Program-made: the position numbers and the translations under genes | Assembly: GCF_007845635.1 (NCBI RefSeq) | Contig: NZ_SELG01000032.1 | Location: forward strand, 186,001 to 250,000 | Length of the DNA stretch: 64,000 bases | Direction of reading: 5' to 3' | DNA from: Apibacter muscae | GTDB taxonomy: Bacteria; Bacteroidota; Bacteroidia; Flavobacteriales; Weeksellaceae | Shown here: positions 9,209-18,383 of the stretch, piece after piece | Numbering within the stretch: position 1 is the first letter of the stretch | Layout of the letters: each line of letters starts with the position of its first letter | The notes under the pieces: generated by a model | The model's input: the letters and a program-made list of their open reading frames with translations, nothing else | What the model was told of the DNA's origin: nothing | Database searches by the model: none

Positions 9209-10648
9209 ATGAATAGAAAAAAATTAACAACTACCGCTGGAAATCCAATTTCCAACAATCAAAAATCATTAACCGCTGGGTTTAAGGGGCCTGTATTATT
9301 GCAAGATTTTAAACTAATAGAAAAATTGGCTCATCAAAATAGAGAACGTATCCCTGAAAGGGTTGTACATGCTAAAGGTTGGGGAGCTATGGGAACTTTT
9401 ACCGTGACCCATGACATCACTAAATACACACGAGCAAACATTTTTTCTGAAATTGGAAAACAAACTAAAATGCTTGCAAGATTTTCAACAGTCGCCGGTG
9501 AATTAGGGGCTTCCGATACTGAACGTGACGTTAGGGGGTTTGCTTTAAAATTCTATACAGAGGAAGGTAATTGGGATTTAGTTGGAAACAATACCCCAGT
9601 ATTTTTTGTAAGAGATGGATATAAATTTCCAGATTTTATTCATACACAGAAAAGACATCCTAAGACAAATTTACGTTCGAACGAAGCTATGTGGGATTTT
9701 TGGTCTTTAACTCCAGAAAGTTTACACCAAGTAACTATTTTAATGTCAGACAGAGGAATCCCTAAAACTCCTATGCATATGCATGGATTTGGTTCTCACA
9801 CCTATTCTTTTTGGAATAATAATGGTGAAAGATTCTGGGTGAAATTTCATTTCAAAACCCAACAAGGAATTGAAAATTATACCAATAAAGAGGCTGAACA
9901 AATTACGGGGCAAACCAGAGAAAAATATCAAGAAGAACTATTTAATGCTATAGAAAATGGTAATTTTCCAAAATGGAAAGTTTATATACAGATTATGGGA
10001 GAAGAGGATGCACTAAACTGTCCATTCAATCCATTTGATGTTACTAAAGTTTGGCCACATGCAGATTTTCCTTTAATTGATGTTGGAGTTATGGAACTTA
10101 ATGAAAATCCTAGTAATTATTTCCAATTTATTGAAAACGCTGCATTTTCACCTTCAAACATAGTTCCTGGGATAAGTTTTTCTCCAGACAAAATGTTACA
10201 AGCTCGTATTTTTTCATACGCCGATGCCCATAGATACAGATTAGGTACACATTATGAAATGTTACCTCCCAACCGTCCAATCTCAGAGGTAAATCACTAT
10301 CATAAAGATGGAGCTATGAGATTCTTTGAAAATTTCAATTCAAATCCGGATGCTTATTACGAGCCTAATAGTAAAAACGGCCCGGTGGAAGATCGATCTT
10401 TGGAAGAACCTCCACTGAAAATTGATGGAAATGCTGCTAGATATGAAGAAAATGATACCTACGGCAACTTTAAACAACCAGGAGATTTATTCCGTTTATT
10501 TACTCCTGAGGAAAAACAAAGATTATTCCAGAACATAAAAGAAGCTATGCAAGGAGTATCTAAAGAAGTTGTAGAACGTCAATTAAACCTTTTCGATCAA
10601 GCTGATCCAGAATATGGCGCAGGAGTAAGAAAAGCTTTAGGTATTTAA
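9209..10648 (+). CDS. katA: Heme catalase, small-subunit monofunctional type
   Basis: Dismutates hydrogen peroxide to water and oxygen. The 479-residue length fits clade 3 small-subunit catalases. The distal His54 lies in [16 protein letters not shown], the distal Asn in [10 protein letters not shown], and the proximal heme ligand Tyr337 in [14 protein letters not shown]. Upstream is a -7-like TATCTTTA (9164-9171) without a good -33 partner. It is followed by its own terminator and then an ankyrin-repeat gene, an association known from other bacteria in which the ankyrin protein supports catalase activity. Confidence 0.96.
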   Translation: MNRKKLTTTAGNPISNNQKSLTAGFKGPVLLQDFKLIEKLAHQNRERIPERVVHAKGWGAMGTFTVTHDITKYTRANIFSEIGKQTKMLARFSTVAGELGASDTERDVRGFALKFYTEEGNWDLVGNNTPVFFVRDGYKFPDFIHTQKRHPKTNLRSNEAMWDFWSLTPESLHQVTILMSDRGIPKTPMHMHGFGSHTYSFWNNNGERFWVKFHFKTQQGIENYTNKEAEQITGQTREKYQEELFNAIENGNFPKWKVYIQIMGEEDALNCPFNPFDVTKVWPHADFPLIDVGVMELNENPSNYFQFIENAAFSPSNIVPGISFSPDKMLQARIFSYADAHRYRLGTHYEMLPPNRPISEVNHYHKDGAMRFFENFNSNPDAYYEPNSKNGPVEDRSLEEPPLKIDGNAARYEENDTYGNFKQPGDLFRLFTPEEKQRLFQNIKEAMQGVSKEVVERQLNLFDQADPEYGAGVRKALGI

Positions 10649-10683
10649 TTATTACTTAACATCATATATTGCACAAAATTTTA

Positions 10684-10714
10684 TAGAAACTGCATTTAGC
10701 AGTTTCTATTTTTT
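10684..10714 (+). terminator. Terminator after catalase
   Basis: TAGAAACTGC (10684-10693) pairs with GCAGTTTCTA (10699-10708) across the loop ATTTA, followed by T-rich sequence. It lies only 11 bases before the ankyrin gene, so that gene may depend on read-through. Confidence 0.75.
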
Positions 10715-10724
10715 AAACTAGAAC

Positions 10725-11195
10725 ATGAACAATCAAGAAAATTTATTTCAAGCCATACGTTTGGAAGATTTAAACAGCGTAAAAGAAATATTAGAAGAAA
10801 ATAAAGACCTACTAAATTCCAAGGATCATCGTGGTTCAACACCTTTATTGTTGGCGTCCTACTATGGAAATATAGATATCGTTGATTTTTTATTAAAGCT
10901 TAAACCCAATCTTGATGAAAAAGATGGATCAGGGAATACAGCGCTAATGGGAGTTTGTTTTAAAGGCTTTTACGATATTGCTAATAAATTGATTGAAGCT
11001 GGAGCGGATGTAAATGTTACCAATTCTAATGGGGCAACTGCCTTATTTTTTGCTGCTACTTTTAACCGTATGGAAATTGCTAAACTACTTTTAGAAAAAG
11101 GAGCAGATACCTCTATAAAAGATATAAGAGGAAATACAGCATCTTCTCAAGCTCTAACGCAAGGGTTGAATGATATTGCTGAATTAGTAAAGTAA
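10725..11195 (+). CDS. Ankyrin-repeat protein next to catalase
   Basis: A 156-residue protein made of about four ankyrin repeats, recognisable by the TPLLLASYYGNIDIVDFLL, NTALMGVCFKGFYDIANKLI and TALFFAATFNRMEIAKLLL units. No signal peptide is visible, so it is probably cytoplasmic. In Pseudomonas aeruginosa an ankyrin protein encoded beside katB is needed for full catalase activity; by position this gene is a candidate for an analogous role. That is inference, since small ankyrin proteins bind many partners. Confidence 0.85.
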   Translation: MNNQENLFQAIRLEDLNSVKEILEENKDLLNSKDHRGSTPLLLASYYGNIDIVDFLLKLKPNLDEKDGSGNTALMGVCFKGFYDIANKLIEAGADVNVTNSNGATALFFAATFNRMEIAKLLLEKGADTSIKDIRGNTASSQALTQGLNDIAELVK

Positions 11196-11210
11196 AGATT
11201 AAATTCGTTA

Positions 11211-11254
11211 AAAAATTTACCGTAAATATTTAGTTATGTTTACGGTAATTTTTT
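11211..11254. terminator. Bidirectional terminator between ankyrin gene and the 343-residue unknown
   Basis: TTACCGTAAA (11217-11226) pairs with TTTACGGTAA (11239-11248), 12-base loop. A run of A lies to the left and six T to the right, so it can stop both convergent genes. It overlaps the 3' end of the minus-strand gene. Confidence 0.75.
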
Positions 11255-12261
11255 ACAATAAAATTTAAACCCGTTTCAACAATCTCCCCCATAGTATCAC
11301 AGTGCTTAAAATGATAACTATAAGTTAGTTTATACAATGCTAATTTTAATTGATTAATTTTTTCATCTGTTGAAATGTGATCTTCTTTCATAATAGAAAT
11401 TAAATCCGAATATCTTTCAAAACTATTTAATATACGTTTAGCTATCACCGATCGCACCTCTTTTCTATATTGCTCCACAGAATTAGCTTCTAATTTTTCA
11501 TCAATCAATTCTAACATTAATTGATTTTCTTTAAAAAATTGAGGCATATAAAATGATAAATCTCCTTCATAACTTTGCTGATCAAAATCAATCGATCGTA
11601 TTCGATATACAATTTGATCATAATCATGAGTTACAACAACCACATAATTATAGGAACGCATATCTCCTAGCAATCCTAAAAGACAACGCTCATTAAACTT
11701 TACAAATTCCTTAGCAATTTGTGATTTTTCTAAATCAGAACAAAGAGGTAAATGTCTCTCTATAAAAATATCTCCAGGTATCCCCAATATATGCTCTTCA
11801 ATTAATGTATCTTTATAAACTAAATAATTAACCCGATGGGGAGAAAGTAAATCTTCCAATTCTAAACCATAAATTCTGGAAGCATCTGCTTTCTTTATGT
11901 AAAAGTTTGTGTAATTTTCATTAAGGATATTCTTCACCCTTATACGGAAAGGTTTGGAGTTTCCAAAAGTACAAAATTCAATAGACTCAACTTTTAAAAA
12001 GGGTAAAGTTGTACGGTCTCCATCGGAGTGCAAATACGTGTAAATAATCTTTAAATTCTGTTGAATTTCTTCCTGCTCCCATTGAGAATAATATACACTC
12101 AACCACAAGGTATCCTTTCCATCTTTATCTTCAATAACTGTATAATCTTTAAATCTCAATAAATCCTCATACAACATAGAGATTTCTGTCGTTTTATTGT
12201 ATTTATCAAGGTAAGTCAATAAATTATTTTTTATGGGAAATATTGGTTTTCTTAGTTGCAT
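11230..12261 (-). CDS. Conserved unknown protein with kinase-like motifs
   Basis: A 343-residue soluble protein with no named family that I recognise. The order of motifs resembles a protein-kinase-like fold: a strand with lysines K123/K124 (NFYIKKAD), acidic helix residues E134/E136, a GDMRSYNYV segment in which D200 and N205 have the five-residue spacing of a kinase catalytic loop, then RSIDFD with D225/D227 in the position of the metal-binding aspartate. The C-terminal third is helical. No glycine-rich loop is obvious. It stands alone, convergent with the ankyrin gene. Kinase-like activity is inference only. Confidence 0.6.
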   Translation of the reverse strand: MQLRKPIFPIKNNLLTYLDKYNKTTEISMLYEDLLRFKDYTVIEDKDGKDTLWLSVYYSQWEQEEIQQNLKIIYTYLHSDGDRTTLPFLKVESIEFCTFGNSKPFRIRVKNILNENYTNFYIKKADASRIYGLELEDLLSPHRVNYLVYKDTLIEEHILGIPGDIFIERHLPLCSDLEKSQIAKEFVKFNERCLLGLLGDMRSYNYVVVVTHDYDQIVYRIRSIDFDQQSYEGDLSFYMPQFFKENQLMLELIDEKLEANSVEQYRKEVRSVIAKRILNSFERYSDLISIMKEDHISTDEKINQLKLALYKLTYSYHFKHCDTMGEIVETGLNFIVKNYRKHN

Positions 12262-12359
12262 TTAATAACAATATATATTTAATACAATTATAGTTAAGTA
12301 TATATCTAAAAATTATTATATAGCTTTGTAAATAATTAATTATTAGCTCGCTAAAGATA

Positions 12360-12929
12360 ATGAAAAGTAACAAAACTAAAATACTTTTGTACATTTCTCT
12401 TTTATGTATAGGTATAGTTATTGGTATAGCAATTAGACATTATTATAATCTTCCACTCTCTGTAGATATTAATATTATTGATGTTGCCACTTTAGTAGCT
12501 ACAGTTTTTTTAGCGGTTTATATACCTGAAGTTTTAGATAGAAACTTTCAGGAAATCAAGGATAAAAAAGACGTTATTTTAAAGAAAGTAGAAGAACTAC
12601 ACTTTCTTAATAGAAAAATTAATATCTTGGTACAGAATGAAATACAACCAAACACTAAAAGTATATTAATTATAAACAATACTTTAGATCTTATTGAGAA
12701 TAAGTTACAAACACTAAAAACATTAGTGAAATTAGGTAATTTAAAAATAAACTTTTCTCCTGAAATTAATAAGATTGAAACTTTAATTAGGGAACATAAA
12801 GTGCTAATTTTTAATAATACCAAAAATTTATCCAATTGTAATTTTAATGAAGAAATAAAAATGAAAGAGGAAATTATTTTTAATCATCTCGATCATAATT
12901 TCTGCTTACTTATATTTAAAATTGCTTAA
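12360..12929 (+). CDS. Small membrane-anchored coiled-coil protein, unknown
   Basis: Unrecognised 189-residue protein. Two hydrophobic segments (about 8-25 and 39-56) anchor it in the membrane; the remainder (60-175) is charged and helical with heptad-like Leu/Ile spacing, suggesting a coiled coil, and it lacks enzyme motifs. A -7-like TAGCTTTG lies at 12321-12328. It ends 4 bases before the end of the convergent DUF4919 gene. Confidence 0.55.
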   Translation: MKSNKTKILLYISLLCIGIVIGIAIRHYYNLPLSVDINIIDVATLVATVFLAVYIPEVLDRNFQEIKDKKDVILKKVEELHFLNRKINILVQNEIQPNTKSILIINNTLDLIENKLQTLKTLVKLGNLKINFSPEINKIETLIREHKVLIFNNTKNLSNCNFNEEIKMKEEIIFNHLDHNFCLLIFKIA

Positions 12930-12933
12930 ACAA

Positions 12934-13647
12934 TTATTCACCTTTTTTAATCCGTTCAGCTTGTGCTTCAAATAGTTTAGTCACATCAAAGTAAACTGAA
13001 TCATATCCTTTTGAATTTTCATGTAGTTTTTGTAAATCACAGTAGGCTACTGGGTCTTTCAGAAAAATAAGTTCTTGAGAAATGGGCTTTTTATTAATCA
13101 TTTTCAAAAGTACATATTCATGATCTGTAGAAGTTACATGGAAAGCATTTCTACAAGTACTTCCATCCCCACTATTTGTTATTACTTCTAAAATATCATA
13201 AAGTCTAAAACGAATTTTTAAATAATTTTCTGTATCTCCTTTTAATTTATAAATATAACTTAAAATAGCCATCGCATCTAAAGCAAAAGGATATTCTTGT
13301 ATAGATTCTGTTGTAAGTTTTATGATTTCCTCATAATCCTCTTCTTGTATTTGCGAATTTTTCTTTAAAATAGATAAAAGAGCTGTTTCATTTTTTGCTT
13401 TTTTATAAGGTTTATACTCTTTTTGATAAAGATATCCATAGTATAAATATTCATAATCTTTTTTAGTTAAGGTACTATCAAAAGCATAAAATCTAGACAA
13501 TAAATTTGAGTAAAGAAATTCCGATTTTTCGTTAAAAGTTTCTTTTTTAATAAGATCATAATCTGGAGAATGCCATTCATATTCTTGGGCACATAAAGAT
13601 GATATAAAATTGAATAAAAGAACGAACATAATTATTTTTCTCAGCAT
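12934..13647 (-). CDS. DUF4919 family exported protein
   Basis: A 237-residue protein with a cleavable signal peptide (MLRKIIMFVLLFNFISSLCA, then QEYEW), so it is periplasmic or outer-membrane associated. The body matches the Bacteroidota DUF4919 pattern: PDYDLIKKET, LYSNLLSRFYAFDSTLT, YLYYGYLYQKEYKPY and the TPR-like helices with CRNAFHVTSTDHEY. Function of the family is unknown. Monocistronic. Confidence 0.75.
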   Translation of the reverse strand: MLRKIIMFVLLFNFISSLCAQEYEWHSPDYDLIKKETFNEKSEFLYSNLLSRFYAFDSTLTKKDYEYLYYGYLYQKEYKPYKKAKNETALLSILKKNSQIQEEDYEEIIKLTTESIQEYPFALDAMAILSYIYKLKGDTENYLKIRFRLYDILEVITNSGDGSTCRNAFHVTSTDHEYVLLKMINKKPISQELIFLKDPVAYCDLQKLHENSKGYDSVYFDVTKLFEAQAERIKKGE

Positions 13648-13726
13648 GATAGATAGTTTTAGAAATAAAAGTAAGAAAATTTCATTAAAGTTGCTTACTT
13701 TAGGTATATTTTAAGGCAAAAAATAG

Positions 13727-13734
13727 TACATTTG
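13727..13734 (+). promoter_or_regulatory. Possible -7 box of the aldo/keto reductase gene
   Basis: TACATTTG fits TAnnTTTG and lies 22 bases before the ATG; no TTTG is found at the right distance upstream, so support is partial. Confidence 0.35.
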
Positions 13735-13756
13735 AGTAATTTCATATTAAGTGAAC

Positions 13757-14614
13757 ATGAAAATAACAGATATCAAAGGAACCGTTAATTTATCTAATGG
13801 GGTAAAGATGCCATATTTAGGTTTAGGTCTATATAAGGCAGAGGATGGACAGGAAGTTATTAACTCTATTCATAAAGCATTAGATGCCGGCTATAGACAT
13901 CTTGACACAGCTACTTATTATTTCAATGAGGAAGGGGTTGGAGAAGCTATAAAATCTACTTCGATAGCAAGAGAAGAAATTTTTATTGCCACCAAAGTAT
14001 GGTATACTGAACAAAAATATGAAGACACTAAAAAAGCTTTTTATTCCTCATTAAATAAATTAGGATTGGATTATATAGATCTATATTTAATTCATTGGCC
14101 TCATCCGGACTATTACCTAGAAGCGTGGAAGGCCATGGATGAATTATATAAAGAGGGAAAAATAAAAGCCATTGGCGTATGCAACTGCATGCAACACCAC
14201 TTACAAAAAATCATCGACCTAGGAGGTACTAAACCCATGGTTAATCAAATGGAGTTTCATCCCAATTTAGTGCAACAAGAACTATTAGATTTTTGCAAAA
14301 AAAATAACATTCAGTACGAAGCATGGTCTCCTTTAAAAAGAGGCGGACTTTTTGAAGCACCTACCTTAAAACAAATTGCTGAAAAATATGAAAAAAGTGT
14401 GGCTCAAATAATTTTACGCTGGGATTTGCAAAAAGGGGTGGTTACAATTCCTAAAAGCACAAATCCAGAAAGAATCTTAGCCAATGCGGATATATTCAAT
14501 TTCATACTTACAGAGGAGGAAATACATACAATAGATTCTTTGGATAATGGAGATAGAACTGGAGCTCATCCCGATCACTTTTTAGAATATTTTGCTAAAA
14601 AAAATAAATCATAA
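13757..14614 (+). CDS. Aldo/keto reductase
   Basis: NADPH-dependent reductase of the AKR superfamily, similar to 2,5-diketo-gluconate reductase / glyoxal reductase types. Counting from ATG 13757, the catalytic tetrad is Asp50, Tyr55, Lys80 and His113, in LDTATYY, IATKVW and YLIHWP; the C-terminal IPKST motif binds NADP phosphate. A GTG at 13751 gives two extra residues and cannot be excluded. The physiological substrate is not deducible. Followed by a long inverted repeat rather than a classic terminator. Confidence 0.92.
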   Translation: MKITDIKGTVNLSNGVKMPYLGLGLYKAEDGQEVINSIHKALDAGYRHLDTATYYFNEEGVGEAIKSTSIAREEIFIATKVWYTEQKYEDTKKAFYSSLNKLGLDYIDLYLIHWPHPDYYLEAWKAMDELYKEGKIKAIGVCNCMQHHLQKIIDLGGTKPMVNQMEFHPNLVQQELLDFCKKNNIQYEAWSPLKRGGLFEAPTLKQIAEKYEKSVAQIILRWDLQKGVVTIPKSTNPERILANADIFNFILTEEEIHTIDSLDNGDRTGAHPDHFLEYFAKKNKS

Positions 14615-14644
14615 ACATTAGTTTTAATCATAGATATATTTTTT

Positions 14645-14685
14645 ATACATTAAATCAATTAGAACACCTAATTGATTTAATGTAT
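14645..14685. repeat. 18-bp perfect inverted repeat spanning a promoter
   Basis: The arms 14645-14662 and 14668-14685 are perfectly complementary over 18 bp with a 5-base loop AACAC. There is no T tract after the right arm, only ATTTGC, so it is not a standard rho-independent terminator for the + strand. The left arm contains TTAG (14659-14662) and the right arm runs into TATATTTG (14683-14690), exactly 20 bases apart, so the repeat covers the likely promoter of the glycosyltransferase. It may be an operator, a cruciform or an atypical terminator. Confidence 0.7.
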
Positions 14686-14716
14686 ATTTGCAAACTTTTA
14701 TCTATAAACTAATATT

Positions 14717-15856
14717 ATGAAAATAGCTTATTGTGTTGAAAATATACACAATTCTGGAGGAATAGAGAGAATTTTATCTACTAAGTCTAACTACTTAGTT
14801 TCTCATGGGTATCAAGTACATATGGTTGTTATATGCCCTGCTCCTAGCAAGCCTTTTTTTTATTTTGATCCTAATGTTAAATTCCACTATTTAAATTTAG
14901 ACATTAGAAAAGATCACGGACTTAGAAAAAAAATAAATTTTAATAAAAATAAGAAGATATTTTTAGATTCACTATCAAAGTTATTTTCAGAGATTAAGCC
15001 AGATATTACCATTTCCACTTTTTGCATTTTTTCTAAATACATATATGAACTTAAAGATGGAAGTAAGAAAATATTAGAAAGACATTTTGCTAAATATAAA
15101 CGAGCTTATTATTACGCAAAATTAGATAAATATTATTTAGGAAGGCTTATTACTTATTTTTATAGAAGACAGGAATACGCCATCATCCAGAAGTTTGATA
15201 AGTTCGTGGTATTAACGCATGAAGATAAAGAATCTTGGGGAAATCGATTATCCAATATTGAAGTTATTGAAAATGCTCTTACCTGTATACCTAAAAGTAC
15301 CTCGGAATTAGAAAATAAAAAAGTGATTACGCTTGGTCGCTTAAATCAACAAAAACAATTGGATCATTTAATTGAAATATGGTCTGTTATAGCAAAAAAA
15401 TATCCGGATTGGAAACTTGAAATCTATGGAAGCGGTAGCCAAGAAAGAAAATTAAAACAGTTAATATCAAAATTAAAGTTAACAGGGTTTATTAAAATTT
15501 TACCAGCAACGCCAAACATTGAAAAGGTTTTTTTAGAGAGTTCCATCTATGCAATGACTTCTAAATACGAAGGCTTTGGCTTGGCTTTGGCTGAAGCCAT
15601 GTCTTACGGGGTTCCTCCTGTTTCTTATGCATGTAAATGTGGTCCTAGAGACATCATCAATAACAATAAAGACGGGTATTTAGTAGCCTTTAATGATAAG
15701 AAAGAATTTATTGAAAAATTATCTCTTCTCATTGAAGATGAAAATAAACGTAAAGAAATGGGAAAAGCTGCCTCTACTAATATTCTCAGATATTCGCCAG
15801 AGGCTATAATGAAAAAATGGATGAATCTTTTTGATAAATTGGTTAATACCAATTAA
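14717..15856 (+). CDS. Glycosyltransferase family 4 (GT-B)
   Basis: A 379-residue retaining-type glycosyltransferase, probably acting on surface polysaccharide or lipopolysaccharide at the cytoplasmic membrane face. The N-terminal Rossmann domain begins KIAYCVENIHNSGGIERI; the nucleotide-sugar domain holds VITLGRLNQQKQLDHLIEIW and the EX7E-type region KYEGFGLALAEAMSYGVPPVS. The donor sugar cannot be read from sequence. It stands alone and converges on the permease gene, not within a polysaccharide cluster. Confidence 0.88.
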   Translation: MKIAYCVENIHNSGGIERILSTKSNYLVSHGYQVHMVVICPAPSKPFFYFDPNVKFHYLNLDIRKDHGLRKKINFNKNKKIFLDSLSKLFSEIKPDITISTFCIFSKYIYELKDGSKKILERHFAKYKRAYYYAKLDKYYLGRLITYFYRRQEYAIIQKFDKFVVLTHEDKESWGNRLSNIEVIENALTCIPKSTSELENKKVITLGRLNQQKQLDHLIEIWSVIAKKYPDWKLEIYGSGSQERKLKQLISKLKLTGFIKILPATPNIEKVFLESSIYAMTSKYEGFGLALAEAMSYGVPPVSYACKCGPRDIINNNKDGYLVAFNDKKEFIEKLSLLIEDENKRKEMGKAASTNILRYSPEAIMKKWMNLFDKLVNTN

Positions 15857-15865
15857 AACTCAACT

Positions 15866-17518
15866 TTATGAATTAAATATTCGATTGAGCTTACTATTTT
15901 TTCTTCCATAAAGAAAATAAATCGTTAAACCTATTACTAACCAAACAATAAACATAATCCAATTGGACCAGCCCAATTCAGTCATTAAATAAAGGTTAAA
16001 TAAAATTCCTAAGATCGGTAGTAAAGAAAATTGATATTTTAGCGAGCCTATACCTAAACCTAACCATACCAACCAAAATACATACAATAGAGGCTTGTCA
16101 CTTAACATTTTCAACCCATTTACCTGAAATAAAAAAACATACATAGCAAATATAAATAAAGGACAAATAATATATTTACCGTTTATGTAAGGCAGTTTAA
16201 ATTTCGCTTGTTTAGAATATCCTTTATAATCAAGAAATAAAACCCCAGAACAAACCAATATAAAAGCAAAAAAAGTTCCAACACTGGTTAAATCTACAAC
16301 TACTTGCATATCTATAAACATAGCGGGAATTGCTACAAATACACCAGCAATTATGGTTGAGAAACTTGGGGTATGATACTTTTTATGTATTTTGCTAAAA
16401 GGCTTCCACAATAGACCGTCTCTACTCATCGTCATCCAAATTCTGGGTTGCCCCACTTGGTAAACTAAAATTGCTCCCGTCATGGCTATAACTGCACTAA
16501 CAGAAATAATTCCAGCAATAAAATTCATTCCAATTTTATCAAAAACATAAGCCAAAGGATCGTCAACTCTTAATTCTTTGTAATTTACCATACCCGTCAA
16601 AACTAAAGCAATGGCAGCATACAGCACAGTACAGATAATAATACACAAAATCATAGCTCTGGGTAAATCTCGTCTAGGATTTTTACATTCTTCGGCCGTT
16701 GTAGATATAGAGTCAAACCCTATAAAAGAAAAAAATACAGCAGCTACTCCACCCATTACTCCTTCAAAACCATTGGGTAAAAACGGAGTCCAGTTGTCTG
16801 GTTTAACATAGAAAGCACCTATAAGAATAATTCCTACAATAACCACCAATTTTATCCAAACCAAAGCATTGCTAACTTTGGTTGATTCTTTAATTCCTAT
16901 ATAGGCTAATATGGTTACAAATAATGTAATTAATCCTGCCGGTAAATTAAATAAAACTTTTATGCCACCAAAGCTAGGAGCAGATTTATAAACTTCTGCA
17001 AGTTTTATATCATTATTGGTAAGTGTCTCATGCGCTTGTTGGGCTAAAAATGCCTGATGGGCATTCCAATAATCTACTGCCAACCATTCTGGCCAATGAA
17101 TACCAAAACCTTGCAGCATTGAAACAAAATATCCCGACCAAGAAATGGAAATTACAATGTTGGATACTGCATATTCCAAAATTAGAGCCCAACCAATGGT
17201 CCAAGCAAAAATTTCGCCTAAAGAAACATAGGTATAAGTATAGGCACTCCCGCTAACCGGAATCATGGAAGCAAATTGAGCATAACAAAGTGCTGTAAAA
17301 ATACAGGCGATAGCAACAAAAAGAAAAAGCATGGAAACTGCTGGACCTCCCTCGTAAGAGGCTCTTCCTATAGTACTAAAAATTCCTGCTCCAATAATGG
17401 CAGCTATTCCAAAAAAAGTTAAATCTTTTAAATTTAAGATTTTATTTAACTGAGAGGAGTGGTTTTCATTTTGTAAATCTGAGATATTTTTTTTTCGTAA
17501 AAAGGAATTTATATTCAT
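15866..17518 (-). CDS. APC-family amino acid permease
   Basis: A 550-residue polytopic membrane protein with 12 to 14 predicted transmembrane helices. The first helix contains the unwound substrate-binding motif IIGAGIFSTIG, typical of APC transporters, and helix 6 contains FFSFIGFDSISTTAEE, typical of the CAT / YfnA-type subgroup. A likely cation- or proton-coupled importer of amino acids; specificity is unclear. Its 3' end nearly meets the glycosyltransferase gene. Confidence 0.9.
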   Translation of the reverse strand: MNINSFLRKKNISDLQNENHSSQLNKILNLKDLTFFGIAAIIGAGIFSTIGRASYEGGPAVSMLFLFVAIACIFTALCYAQFASMIPVSGSAYTYTYVSLGEIFAWTIGWALILEYAVSNIVISISWSGYFVSMLQGFGIHWPEWLAVDYWNAHQAFLAQQAHETLTNNDIKLAEVYKSAPSFGGIKVLFNLPAGLITLFVTILAYIGIKESTKVSNALVWIKLVVIVGIILIGAFYVKPDNWTPFLPNGFEGVMGGVAAVFFSFIGFDSISTTAEECKNPRRDLPRAMILCIIICTVLYAAIALVLTGMVNYKELRVDDPLAYVFDKIGMNFIAGIISVSAVIAMTGAILVYQVGQPRIWMTMSRDGLLWKPFSKIHKKYHTPSFSTIIAGVFVAIPAMFIDMQVVVDLTSVGTFFAFILVCSGVLFLDYKGYSKQAKFKLPYINGKYIICPLFIFAMYVFLFQVNGLKMLSDKPLLYVFWLVWLGLGIGSLKYQFSLLPILGILFNLYLMTELGWSNWIMFIVWLVIGLTIYFLYGRKNSKLNRIFNS

Positions 17519-17610
17519 TAAAATTTTATTAGAGGTTCTAGAAGTGAGGGTTTACCCAAGCGCAAAAATATAACTTTTTGCAATTTATTGGTAATAAATC
17601 AGTTTTTTTA

Positions 17611-17651
17611 AAAGCAAAAAGTCACTATTTAAATCAATAAATAGTGACTTT
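17611..17651 (-). terminator. Terminator after DUF4136 lipoprotein gene
   Basis: AAAGTCACTATTTA (17618-17631) and TAAATAGTGACTTT (17638-17651) form a perfect 14-bp stem; the A-rich left side gives a T-rich tail on the minus strand. Confidence 0.75.
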
Positions 17652-17675
17652 CTTAATAAATTTAAATTTTAATAT

Positions 17676-18245
17676 TTATTTAGGAGGAAAATTCGTAAAA
17701 ACTTGTTGAATAGCTTTAATTATTTGAGCTTCTTTACTTGCTGCATCGCTAACGTTAAACCCGCCAACTACCCCTTGCCAAACCAAAGTATTATTTCTAG
17801 TATCTATTAAATGTATGGTAATTTGTCCAATTCTATCTTCAGAGATGGTTGTATCTTGACCGATCCATCCGGGACCCCAGCCGTATCCCCATCCCCAACT
17901 GTTTTGCCAAGGACCGCCCCAAGGACCTGTCCATGGAGAATTCCAATAAGGATTATTATTATAAACATTTACCACTTGCTGAGAAGAAGCTAAAATATTT
18001 ACCAATAAACTTGGATCTGTAGATTGGCTTAGACCTTTACTTTCCAATTGATTGGTAACTGTAGAAATAATTACATTTTTATCTAAATCATTTAATTTTA
18101 AACTATCCATCCCTTGTTTATAAAAAGCAAAGGTTTTAAACTGGGAAAAGTCAACAGTTTTGTTGTAATCGTAAGAGGTATTTATAGTAGCGCAACTGGT
18201 AAAAAATAAAAGTGCTGCACTAAAAAATAAAATTTTAAATTTCAT
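17676..18245 (-). CDS. DUF4136 lipoprotein
   Basis: A 189-residue exported lipoprotein. The signal sequence ends in the lipobox FTSC with lipidated Cys18. The DUF4136 domain follows: DYNKTVDFSQFKTFAFY, a helix containing LESKG, a Trp/Gly/Pro-rich insert (about 98-128) and the terminal LVWQGVVGGF strand with helices. Members are outer-membrane lipoproteins of unknown function in Bacteroidota and Proteobacteria. Terminators lie on both sides. Confidence 0.85.
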   Translation of the reverse strand: MKFKILFFSAALLFFTSCATINTSYDYNKTVDFSQFKTFAFYKQGMDSLKLNDLDKNVIISTVTNQLESKGLSQSTDPSLLVNILASSQQVVNVYNNNPYWNSPWTGPWGGPWQNSWGWGYGWGPGWIGQDTTISEDRIGQITIHLIDTRNNTLVWQGVVGGFNVSDAASKEAQIIKAIQQVFTNFPPK

Positions 18246-18326
18246 TTTGTAAAGTTTAATGGGTTATTAATTTAAAATGATATAAAGCGAATATTATACC
18301 AAACTTTACACATTTATATTTTTTTC

Positions 18327-18357
18327 ATAAAAATAGCCGGTTTTACAACCGGCTATC
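18327..18357 (-). terminator. Terminator after the large LRR gene
   Basis: ATAGCCGGTT (18333-18342) and AACCGGCTAT (18347-18356) form a GC-rich stem with loop TTAC, followed on the minus strand by five T. Confidence 0.85.
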
Positions 18358-18383
18358 CTTTAAAAATAAATTAAAAATTAAAA

